From NCBI RefSeq assembly GCF_014643255.1, contig NZ_BMJI01000001.1:310001-374000 (forward strand): 64,000 nucleotides of DNA, written 5' to 3'. Positions 46,050 to 53,673 of the stretch are shown one piece after another. This stretch comes from Tersicoccus solisilvae. GTDB taxonomy: Bacteria; Actinomycetota; Actinomycetes; Actinomycetales; Micrococcaceae. Every line of letters starts with the position of its first letter. Position 1 is the first letter of the stretch. The notes beneath the pieces were generated by a model, which searched no databases, was not told the origin of the DNA, and saw nothing but the letters and a program-made list of their open reading frames with translations. The position numbers and the translations under genes are program-made.

Positions 46050-47750
46050 ATGACGCAGTCCGAGGACGCCGCCGATCCGGCGACCCTGACCGACCTGCTC
46101 GCCGCGGCGGTCCGTGACCACGGTGACGCCCCGGCCACGGACGTGTCCGGGCAGACGCTGAGCTACCGGGCCCTCGCCGACCGGGTGGACCGCGCCGCGG
46201 CGGGACTGGCCCGGCTGGGCGTGGGCCGTGGTGACCGGGTGGCGCTCGTGCTGCCCAACTGCCCCGCCTTCCTCGTCGCCGCGTTCGCGGTCTGGCGCCT
46301 GGGCGCCATCGCCGTCGCCCACCACCCCGATTCCCGGGGTCGCGAACTGCGCCATCTGTTCGAGGACCACACGGCCGACGTCGCGATCGTGTGGACCCGC
46401 GTCGCCGACCGCGTCGACCGGCTGCCGGAGGACGCCAGACCCGCGCACCTGATCACGGTCAGCCTCACCGAGGACCTGCCGTTGCGGCAGCGGCTCGCCC
46501 TCCGGCTGCCCAGCAGTGCCGCGCACCGGCGCCGCGAGACGCTCGGCGACCGGCCGGCGCCCCGCGGCAGCATGGCGTTCACCCGGCTGCTCGAGCACGG
46601 GTCCGCGGCCGCCCTCCGGCGCATCGACCCACCCGGGGCGGACGACGCGGCGGTCCTGCAGTACACCGCGGGCGCGACCGGGGCGCCGATGGGGGCGATC
46701 CTGCGGCACCGCAACCTCACCGCCAACGTCGCCCAGGCCCGCGCGGTGCTGCCGGAGCTGCCCGCGGGCGCCGTGGTGCACGGCGTCCTGCCGTTCGTCC
46801 ACGCCTGGGGGCTCACGCTCTCGCTGCTGCTGGCGTTGCGCGCCGGAGCCCGGCTGGTGCTGTTCCCGACCGTGGACCTCGAGGACGTCGTCCGCGCGCA
46901 GCAGCGGCTGCCCGCGGAGTACCTCGTGGCCGTCCCGCCCCTGCTGGACCGGCTGGCCGCGGCCGCGGAGGCCCGCGACGTCCGGTTCGACGCCCTGCGC
47001 TTCGCCTTCTCCGGCGGCACCGCGCTGCCCGAGCGGGTCCGGGCGCGGTGGGCGCGCATCGCCGGCGGCCCGCTGATCGAGGGCTACGGCCTGAGCGAGG
47101 CCTCCCCGCTGGTGCTCGCCGGGCCGCCGGACGGGAACGCCGCCCCCGGGACGGCCGGGCGACCGGTGCCCGGGACCGCGATCCGGGTGGTGGACCCCGA
47201 CGACCCCCGACGGGACACGCCGGGTGTGGCGGGGGAGCTGCTCGTGCGCGGGCCCCAGGTGTTCACCGGGTACTGGAAGAAGCACACGGCCACGCGGCAG
47301 GTGCTGCTGCCCGACGGCTGGCTGCGCACCGGTGACGTGGTGACCGTGGCGGACGACGACGTCGTCACCGTGGTGGACCGGGTCAAGGACGTGATCGTCA
47401 GCGGCGGGTACGCCGTCACGCCGTCCGAGGTGGAGGCGGTGCTGCGCGACCACCAGGGGGTGCGCGAGGCCGCCGTCGTCGGCCTGCTCACCGTCACCGG
47501 CAGCGAGGAGGTCGTGGCCGTCGTCGTGATGGACGAGCACGCCCGCTTCCGGGAGGAGGCCCTGCGCGCCTGGTGCGCCCGGCGCCTCGCCCCGTGGAAG
47601 GTGCCGCGGCGCATCGTCGCCGAGGACGCCCTGCCGACCGACGCGTTCGGCGCGGTGAACCGGCGGCGGCTGCGCCACCAGCTGGCCGAGCTCGCCTTCA
47701 CCGGCCGGCTGCCCGTCACCGACCGGGCGGAGGGGAAGCGTCGCAGGTGA
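46050..47750 (+). CDS. AMP-dependent acyl-CoA-synthetase-like protein, degenerate motifs
   Basis: This 566-residue protein has the ANL-superfamily fold with LQYTAGATGAPMGAILRH at the P-loop, GGTALPERVRARW, EGYGLSEASP and GWLRTGDVV. It would activate a fatty acid with ATP and CoA. Two key positions differ: the P-loop normally reads TSGTTGxPKG but here has Met for the Lys, and the C-terminal A10 region reads DAFGAVNRRRLR, with Ala where the catalytic Lys is usual. Activity as a ligase is therefore uncertain. GGAGGG precedes the ATG. Confidence 0.8.
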   Translation: MTQSEDAADPATLTDLLAAAVRDHGDAPATDVSGQTLSYRALADRVDRAAAGLARLGVGRGDRVALVLPNCPAFLVAAFAVWRLGAIAVAHHPDSRGRELRHLFEDHTADVAIVWTRVADRVDRLPEDARPAHLITVSLTEDLPLRQRLALRLPSSAAHRRRETLGDRPAPRGSMAFTRLLEHGSAAALRRIDPPGADDAAVLQYTAGATGAPMGAILRHRNLTANVAQARAVLPELPAGAVVHGVLPFVHAWGLTLSLLLALRAGARLVLFPTVDLEDVVRAQQRLPAEYLVAVPPLLDRLAAAAEARDVRFDALRFAFSGGTALPERVRARWARIAGGPLIEGYGLSEASPLVLAGPPDGNAAPGTAGRPVPGTAIRVVDPDDPRRDTPGVAGELLVRGPQVFTGYWKKHTATRQVLLPDGWLRTGDVVTVADDDVVTVVDRVKDVIVSGGYAVTPSEVEAVLRDHQGVREAAVVGLLTVTGSEEVVAVVVMDEHARFREEALRAWCARRLAPWKVPRRIVAEDALPTDAFGAVNRRRLRHQLAELAFTGRLPVTDRAEGKRRR

Positions 47751-47829
47751 GCACCGGTGCCGGGTGGACGGGACGACGGAGGCATCCCGTACGCTACGAG
47801 CAGCACGACATCAGCAGGGGGACCACCAC

Positions 47830-48312
47830 ATGAGCCAGGACGCCACCGCGCGCCCGGAACCAGCGCGCCAGGACGCCGCCCGCCCGCAACCGGGGCAGCC
47901 GGCCCCGCGAGCACGCGGTCGCCGGCACCGGGCCAGCTCCGCCGTCGGCCTCGGTGTGACCGCCGTGCTGGCCAGCGCCCTGATGACCGGGTGCTCGCCG
48001 GATGGGGACGTCATCGACGCCGACTACGCGCAGGTCTGCCAGGACCGGACGACGCAGCAGCGCGCCGAGGACGAGAAGTGCTCGGACTCCGGCCGCTCCG
48101 GGGGGCACTACGGGTGGTACTTCTTCCCGATGGGTTCCCGCGGGTCGACCGACACCCGCTCCCTTCCGGGCGTCGGGCAGAAGCTCTCCGGTGGCACCAC
48201 CACGGTGCCCGCCGGGGCGTCCACGAAGTCCGGGGTCCCGGCCAAGGGCTCGTCCAGTGTCAGCCGAGGCGGCTTCGGCGGGGGCGGCAAGGGCGTCCAC
48301 GTCGGCGGCTGA
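47830..48312 (+). CDS. Putative lipoprotein, Gly/Ser-rich tail
   Basis: This 160-residue protein has a charged N-terminus, one hydrophobic stretch (about residues 37-54) and a lipobox-like LMTGC ending at Cys55. The mature part has an acidic DADYAQVCQDRTTQQR segment and GGHYGWYFFPMGSRG, then a Gly/Ser/Thr tail (SRGGFGGGGKGVHVGG). I know it only as a companion of glutathionylspermidine-synthase-like genes, and its function is unknown. It precedes that gene by 52 bp. The long charged N-terminus before the hydrophobic stretch is unusual for a lipoprotein. Confidence 0.6.
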   Translation: MSQDATARPEPARQDAARPQPGQPAPRARGRRHRASSAVGLGVTAVLASALMTGCSPDGDVIDADYAQVCQDRTTQQRAEDEKCSDSGRSGGHYGWYFFPMGSRGSTDTRSLPGVGQKLSGGTTTVPAGASTKSGVPAKGSSSVSRGGFGGGGKGVHVGG

Positions 48313-48364
48313 CCCGGCCCCCGCACCCCGAGAAAACCCGTCCCCGCCACCCGAAGGAGCGCGC

Positions 48365-49564
48365 ATGGAGCGCATCCGCAGCACCCCGCGCCCGGACTGG
48401 CGGGAGAAGACCGAGGCCCAGGGCCTGATCTACTCGACCACCGTCATGGACGACGGCACCGCCCTCGAGTACTGGCACGAGGACGCCTACTACCTGTTCA
48501 CGATGCCCGAGGTCGAGACGCTCGAGGCCGTCACCGAGGACCTGCACCGGATGAGCCTGGAGGCCGCCCGCTTCCTGGCCACCGGCGCGATGGGCGACCT
48601 CGGCATCGGTCCCGCCGCGATGGAGCTGGCCCGCTACTCACTCCAGTCGCAGGATCCCGCCCTGTACGGCCGGTTCGACCTCGCGTACGACGGCACCGGC
48701 CCGGCGAAGCTGCTCGAGTACAACGCGGACACGCCCACCGGGCTGGTGGAGGCGGCCATCTGCCAGTGGTACTGGCTGCAGGACGTCGTACCGGCCAACG
48801 ACCAGTGGAACGGCATCCACGAGTCCCTGGTCGCGGCGTGGGGCAGGCGCCGCGCCGAGACCGGCCTGTCCCGTCTGCACGTCGCCCACGTGGGGGAGGA
48901 GGACACCGGCGAGGACTGGATGAACGCCGCGTATCTGCTCGACACGGCCCAGCAGGCCGGCTGGGAGACTCAGGGCATCAACCTCGCCGACATCGGCTGG
49001 GACCGGGACACCCATCGGTTCGTCGACCTGGACGAGCGGCCGATCGAGGCGATCTTCAAGCTCTACCCGTGGGAGCTGGCCATGGCCGACCCGTTCGGCA
49101 TGCACGTCCAGGACCACCCGCACGCGGCCGTGTGGTTCGAACCGCCCTGGAAGATGTTCCTCTCCACCAAGGCCCTGCTGGCGGCCCTCTGGCACCTCTA
49201 CCCCGGGCACGAGAACCTGCTGCCCGCCTACCTGGGACAGGCCGGTCCGCTGACCGAGTGGGTGGCCAAGCCGCTGCACGGCCGGGAGGGGGAGAACATC
49301 GTCATCCACGCGGAGGGCATCGATCTGGTCCAGCCCGGTCACTACGGCGCCGAGGGCTGGTGCTACCAGGCGTTCCACCCGCTGCCGGACTTCGGCGGCA
49401 ACCGGGCGGTGCTCGGGGCCTGGGTGGTCGACGGCGAGTCCGTCGGCGTCGGCGTCCGGGAGTCCGACGGGCTCGTGACCGACTACTTCGCCCGGTTCCT
49501 GCCCAACGTCATCGACGCCCCCGCTCCGGCGCCGACCCCCACGGCCGGGCAGGCGATCCGGTGA
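48365..49564 (+). CDS. Glutathionylspermidine-synthase-like ATP-grasp ligase
   Basis: This 399-residue protein belongs to the GspS/YgiC/YjfC group. Recognisable parts are LEYNADTPTGLVEAAICQWY, GEDWMNAAYLLDTAQQAGW and FKLYPWELAMADPFG, with the phosphate-binding region in EPPWKMFLSTKALLA. The E. coli enzyme joins glutathione to spermidine; without glutathione here, the substrates are likely other peptide and amine partners. GAAGGAGCGCGC precedes ATG 48365. The stop overlaps the permease start by 4 bp. Confidence 0.82.
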   Translation: MERIRSTPRPDWREKTEAQGLIYSTTVMDDGTALEYWHEDAYYLFTMPEVETLEAVTEDLHRMSLEAARFLATGAMGDLGIGPAAMELARYSLQSQDPALYGRFDLAYDGTGPAKLLEYNADTPTGLVEAAICQWYWLQDVVPANDQWNGIHESLVAAWGRRRAETGLSRLHVAHVGEEDTGEDWMNAAYLLDTAQQAGWETQGINLADIGWDRDTHRFVDLDERPIEAIFKLYPWELAMADPFGMHVQDHPHAAVWFEPPWKMFLSTKALLAALWHLYPGHENLLPAYLGQAGPLTEWVAKPLHGREGENIVIHAEGIDLVQPGHYGAEGWCYQAFHPLPDFGGNRAVLGAWVVDGESVGVGVRESDGLVTDYFARFLPNVIDAPAPAPTPTAGQAIR

Positions 49565-51000
49565 GCGCCGCGCCCACCACCACGGGCAGCGGCGCCGTCA
49601 CCGGGCCCAAGGGTCTGGCCCGGGGGAAGCTGGGTCTGGCCGGGTCCACCGCCCTCGGCATCGCCTCGACGTCGCCGGTGTACTCGCTGGCCGCCACGCT
49701 GGGGCTGGTGATCGCCGCGTGCGGGCCCCGGACCCCGGTGGTGATGGTGCTGGCGTTCGTCCCGATGCTGTTCATCGCGGTCGCCTACCGGGAGCTGAAC
49801 GCCGTCGACCCCGACTGCGGCACCACGTTCACCTGGGTCTCCCGCGCGTTCGGGCGTCGCACCGGCTGGATGGGCGGCTGGGCGATGGCGCTGGCCGGCA
49901 TCATCGTGCTCGCCAACCTCGCGCTGGTGGCGGGGCAGTACCTGTGGCTGCTGATCGCTCCCGACGCCGCGGAGAACACCTGGCTGGTCACCGGTACAGG
50001 GGTCGTCTTCATCGCCGTGATGACCTGGGTGAACCGCCGTGGCATCGATGTCGGTCAGCGACTGCAGTGGGCGATGACGATCCTGCAGTACGCGGGCCTG
50101 GCGATCTTCGCCGTCGTCGCGGTCGGGGCCCTGGCCACCGGCGCGGTGCCGGGGGCGGTCACGCCCCGTGCGGACTGGTTCAACCCGCTCGCCGCCGACC
50201 CCCGCGGCCTCGGGTACGGTGTCCTGCTCAGCCTGTTCATCTACTGGGGCTGGGACACGTGCCTGGCGCTGAACGAGGAGACCCGCGACCCGAGGACCAT
50301 CCCGGGCCGGGCCGCCGTGCTGTCCTCGGTGATCCTGCTGATCACCTACGTGCTGCTGGCCGTGCTGGTCACCGCCCTCACCGGCGCCGGTTCCGACGGC
50401 GACGTCGCCGACGTGCTCCACGACGTCAGCGTGCAGGTGATGGGGCCCTGGGCGCCGGTCATGCTGGTCGCGGTGCTCGTCTCCGTGGTCGCCTCCACCC
50501 AGACGACCATCCTGCCGACGGCGCGCGGGACGTTGTCGATGGCGGTGCAGGGTGCGCTGCCGGACGCGTTCGCTCGCGTGCACCCCCGTTTCCTCACGCC
50601 CACGTTCTCCACCACGGTCGTCGGTGGCGCCGCGATCGCCTGGTTCGTGGTGATGACGGCGGTGAGCACGGACCTGCTGGCCGATTCGATCGCCGCGATC
50701 AGCCTGTTCATCGCCGTCTACTACGCCCTGACGGGACTGGCGTGCGCCTGGCTGTTCCGGCGGGACGCGGTCGGGGTGCGCCAGGTGCTCGCCCGGATCG
50801 TGCTGCCGCTGGCCGGCGCCGTCGCGATGATCGTCGCCCTGATCGCCACGGCGGTGGGGCTGGCGGATCCGGCGTCCGGCTTCACCAGCGTGTTCGGCGT
50901 CGGCGGTGGCCTGGTGATCGGGGTGGTCGCGCTGCTCGCCGGGCTGCCGCTGATGGCCGCCTGGTATGCGCACCGGCGGGCCGGTCAGCGCGCGGACTGA
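49561..51000 (+). CDS. APC-family amino acid permease
   Basis: This 479-residue transporter has about 12 helices with LGIASTSPVYSLAATLGLV in helix 1 and NAVDPDCGTTFTWVSRAFGR in the helix 2-3 region, both APC signatures. It would take up an amino acid or polyamine with protons. GTG 49561 overlaps the ligase stop (49561-49564), so translation is coupled. The neighbour suggests the substrate may be the amine used by the ligase. Confidence 0.85.
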   Translation: MSAAPTTTGSGAVTGPKGLARGKLGLAGSTALGIASTSPVYSLAATLGLVIAACGPRTPVVMVLAFVPMLFIAVAYRELNAVDPDCGTTFTWVSRAFGRRTGWMGGWAMALAGIIVLANLALVAGQYLWLLIAPDAAENTWLVTGTGVVFIAVMTWVNRRGIDVGQRLQWAMTILQYAGLAIFAVVAVGALATGAVPGAVTPRADWFNPLAADPRGLGYGVLLSLFIYWGWDTCLALNEETRDPRTIPGRAAVLSSVILLITYVLLAVLVTALTGAGSDGDVADVLHDVSVQVMGPWAPVMLVAVLVSVVASTQTTILPTARGTLSMAVQGALPDAFARVHPRFLTPTFSTTVVGGAAIAWFVVMTAVSTDLLADSIAAISLFIAVYYALTGLACAWLFRRDAVGVRQVLARIVLPLAGAVAMIVALIATAVGLADPASGFTSVFGVGGGLVIGVVALLAGLPLMAAWYAHRRAGQRAD

Positions 51001-51021
51001 GTCGCGGGACGCGGCACCGCC

Positions 51022-51672
51022 TCAGCGGTGCGGGCGGGTGATCCAGTCGGACCGGTAGCCGACCGGGCCGCCACCCCGGCGGGTTGCACCGGGCGTCGCG
51101 CCGCCGTGCTGGTCCGGGCCGGGCTCGTCGTCCCGGCCCTCGGAGAGCACCGCCACCGTCACCGCGATCGCCGCGGCGATGAACAGGGCGAGCGCGGACA
51201 TCAGGCAGGCCAGCACGAGGGAGGTGCCGGCGTTCTCGGCCGGCGTGTCCTCCACCAGGGGGACGACGACGGTGCTCGCGACCAGCAGGAGCAGGCCGAC
51301 GACGGCGAGGACGACGGCGACCCTGCCCGCCGTCGTCCCCAGGACCGTCCGCACGCGCGACGGCTCGCTGACCCCGGCGTGTCGCGGCAGCCGGCCGGTG
51401 TTGACCAGGACGTACCCCGACACGCCCGCGGCCACGAGCAGGCCCGCGAGCACGAGCAGGACGATCCGGGCGGGGCCGGTCGCGGTCAGCCCGCCGGTCC
51501 CGAGGAGCAGCCCAAGCACGAGCGCGGAGAACGAGAGGCCGCGCGCCATCCGCCGGTACGCGACCAGCTCCCGGCCCACCAGCTCGCGCCGGACGTGGGG
51601 CAGGGGCGCGTCGATGCGCTGCCCCCAGCGCGGGGGCTCCTGCCCGGCCGGGGGTGCGTGCTCGTCTCTCAC
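51022..51672 (-). CDS. Membrane protein with four helices, function unknown
   Basis: This protein of about 216 residues has a charged front (HVRRELVGRELVAYRRMARG), two hydrophobic helix pairs (about residues 45-100 and 115-180) and a hydrophilic tail. I do not recognise the family. GTG 51672 is chosen because a TAGGCT -10 lies 7 nt upstream (plus-strand 51680-51685), the leaderless pattern of this genome; an in-frame ATG at 51708 would lie upstream of that promoter. It is convergent with the APC permease. Confidence 0.55.
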   Translation of the reverse strand: MRDEHAPPAGQEPPRWGQRIDAPLPHVRRELVGRELVAYRRMARGLSFSALVLGLLLGTGGLTATGPARIVLLVLAGLLVAAGVSGYVLVNTGRLPRHAGVSEPSRVRTVLGTTAGRVAVVLAVVGLLLLVASTVVVPLVEDTPAENAGTSLVLACLMSALALFIAAAIAVTVAVLSEGRDDEPGPDQHGGATPGATRRGGGPVGYRSDWITRPHR

Positions 51673-51819
51673 GGCATCGAGCCTATGCCCGGCACGCGGG
51701 CGCGGCACCCGGCCACCGCCGATCCCGTGGACCGGTCCCGAGGCAGCCCGTGGAGACAGCTGCGGAGTGCCTGTCTCGTCGTATCCGGCCAGGACGTTGG
51801 TGGCGGCGGCCCGGCCGCT

Positions 51820-52184
51820 GCACTGGAGCCCGAACAGCCGGGTCAGTGTTTGGGACGGGGTGCGGCTCGTCGCGGCCGCTGCACTGGAGCCCGAACAGGC
51901 GGGTCAGTGTTTGGGGCTGAGCACTGGAGCCCGAACGTCGGGCTTTCTGTTCGGGGCGGGGTGCGGCTGGTCGCGGCCGCTGCACTGGAGCCCGAACAGC
52001 CGGGTCATCGTTTGGGTCTGAGCACTGGAGCCCGAACAACGGGGCTTTCTGTTCGGGGCGGGGTGCGGCTGGTCGCGGCCGCTGCACCAGAGCCCGAACA
52101 GCGGGCTTTCTGTTCGGGGCGGGGTGCGGCTGGTTGCGGCCGCTGCACTGGAGCCCGAACAGCCGGGTCAGTGTTCGGGACTGA
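51820..52184. repeat. Seven-unit tandem hairpin repeat array
   Basis: Units starting GCACTGGAGCCCGAAC begin at 51820, 51881, 51921, 51982, 52022, 52084 and 52145. Lengths run 61, 40, 61, 40, 62, 61, about 40 nt. Long units carry an extra block starting CGGGGTGCGGCTGGTCGCGG. Most units hold a hairpin CCCGAACA...TGTTCGGG of 8-9 bp, with G-T changes in some copies that keep pairing. The 52084 unit pairs CCCGAACAG with CTGTTCGGG around 8 nt and starts GCACCAGAG, a variant of the usual start. The array lies in a 1,039-bp gap (51673-52711) without an intact gene. Confidence 0.9.
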
Positions 52185-52282
52185 GCGCGAGATGGACGCC
52201 GCCTTGTCCTCATGTGCCGGCGGCGCCGACGAGACCACGACATCCAGCCGCCGGGACGATCGCCACGGCCAACTCGACGCGC

Positions 52283-52402
52283 TCACGGGTCCTTCTCGTC
52301 GGCCGGGTCCGGCTTCTTCCTGTCGGGAGCCGGGGACGGCTTGTCCACCCACTTCCCCGGCCGGTCCACCCCGAACCTGGCCACCCCTGATTCCTTCGTG
52401 AC
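52283..52402 (-). pseudogene. Orphan coding remnant (C-terminal part of a small protein)
   Basis: On the reverse strand a short frame ending in TGA (52283-52285) reads VTKESGVARFGVDRPGKWVD then KPSPAPDRKKPDPADEK. This has protein-like character and resembles the C-terminal end of small hydrophilic Micrococcales proteins as I recall them. There is no convincing start or upstream part; the frame fades into composition-only sequence before it. It may be a decayed gene or a chance frame. The rest of 52190-52711 shows nothing else. Confidence 0.3.
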
Positions 52403-52711
52403 GCGGCTCCACCTGCACGATCCCCCGGTCCGCTGTGGTGCTTAATGAGATTCACCCCTCGAAGACCGCCGTCTCCCGGCTGCCCTGAACCTGACACGGC
52501 CAGGACGAGCGCGATCCGGCGACCTGAACAAGCCTCGGCGAGACCGACGCCCGACGGGAGGATCGCGATAGCAGTGCCGCCAGGCGAGACAAGGTGGCCG
52601 GGTTGCCGACGGCCCTGCGACGATGGGGGATCGTCCGCGACGACGCGACGACGATGCCGCACCCCGGCAACCCGCGCGGTGGATCCGTGCGTCCGTGACC
52701 GAAGGAGCCCC

Positions 52712-53188
52712 ATGACCGTGCAGCTCGCGCCCGGTGACCCCGCCCCCAGCTTCTCCCTGCCCGATGCGACCGGCGGGACGGTGTCCCTCGGCGACCTGGC
52801 CGGGGGACGGGTGATCCTCTACTTCTACCCGGCCGCCTTCACCCCCGGCTGCACCGCGGAGGCCTGCGACTTCCGGGACAACCTCGCCTCGCTCACCGGC
52901 GCGGGGTACACGGTGCTCGGGGTGTCGAAGGATCCGGTCGAGACGCTGGCGGACTTCACCCGCGAGTACGGCCTGACCTTCGCCCTGCTCTCCGACGAGG
53001 ACGGCACCGTCGCGCAGCGGTACGGGGCGTGGGGTGAACGGAGGCGATCCGACGGCACGACGAGCACCGGCCCGCTGCGGTCGACCTTCGTGATCAGCGA
53101 GGACGGCGCCGTCGTGCTGGCCGACACGAACGTCACCGCCGACGGCCACGTCGCCCAGCTGCGCCGGGACCTGGGCCTCGATCCCTGA
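52712..53188 (+). CDS. bcp: Thioredoxin-dependent peroxiredoxin, Bcp/PrxQ type
   Basis: This 158-residue peroxiredoxin has the peroxidatic site FTPGCTAEACDFRDN, where the first Cys (about 46) is peroxidatic and the second (about 51) is the helix-located resolving Cys of Bcp enzymes. Further marks are VLGVSKDPVETL and STFVISEDG. It reduces hydroperoxides using thioredoxin. GAAGGAGCCCC precedes ATG 52712. It is convergent with a yjbR gene only 10 bp away. Confidence 0.9.
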   Translation: MTVQLAPGDPAPSFSLPDATGGTVSLGDLAGGRVILYFYPAAFTPGCTAEACDFRDNLASLTGAGYTVLGVSKDPVETLADFTREYGLTFALLSDEDGTVAQRYGAWGERRRSDGTTSTGPLRSTFVISEDGAVVLADTNVTADGHVAQLRRDLGLDP

Positions 53189-53198
53189 GTCCCAGGGT

Positions 53199-53609
53199 TC
53201 AGCGGCGGCCGCGGGTGAGGATCGGCGGCGCGGTCACGCGCCACGACGCGTCGATCAGCTCGGCGATCTCGATCCAGTCGACGCCGTCGGGCCCGTCCCG
53301 GTGGGTCAGATCGACGCCGACCCACCCCGACGCGGACAGGTAGGCCGGCGCGTACGTCTGCGGCTGGGCCAGCAGGTACGCCTGTTCGGACGGGTCCGGG
53401 TGAACGAGGACGGACTGCTGGAAGCGGGTGATGACGCCGGTATCCCGGTCCGCCGTCGTCGACCCCCCGTACAGCGCGAACAGTTTGACGGTGCGGAACA
53501 CCGGTCGCCCGTGCGAGATCAGCTCGCTCGCCCCCGGCAGGGCCAGGGCCAGCCGGCGGACGTGCACGAGGTACCCGTCGTCCTCGTCGAACATCCGCGG
53601 GTGGGCCAT
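53199..53609 (-). CDS. MmcQ/YjbR-family DNA-binding-like protein
   Basis: This 136-residue protein has the YjbR/MmcQ fold pattern with ALALPGASELISHGRPVFRT near the front and a central QAYLLAQPQTYAPAYLSASG, ending in IAELIDASWRVTAP. The family is small and its function is unsettled; some are thought to bind DNA. GAGAAT lies 6 nt before the ATG, consistent with a leaderless start. Confidence 0.72.
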   Translation of the reverse strand: MAHPRMFDEDDGYLVHVRRLALALPGASELISHGRPVFRTVKLFALYGGSTTADRDTGVITRFQQSVLVHPDPSEQAYLLAQPQTYAPAYLSASGWVGVDLTHRDGPDGVDWIEIAELIDASWRVTAPPILTRGRR

Positions 53610-53673
53610 GCGAGCATTCTCGACCCGCGCTGTCCCGCCGACAAGGCCGCGGCGGCACGCCCGCCGGGGCGCC

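Noticed and set aside
48365-49564. Trypanothione or true glutathionylspermidine synthesis
   Set aside because: There is no amidase domain and glutathione is not expected in this type of organism; only the ligase-like fold is supported.
51820-52184. The repeat array as a CRISPR
   Set aside because: Units are 40 and 61 nt with conserved interiors and no unique spacers of even length, and no cas genes are in the window.
51820-52184. GAAC/GTTC arms as LexA (SOS) boxes
   Set aside because: The actinobacterial SOS box has a short 2-4 nt centre; here the arms are 8-10 nt apart and form hairpins.
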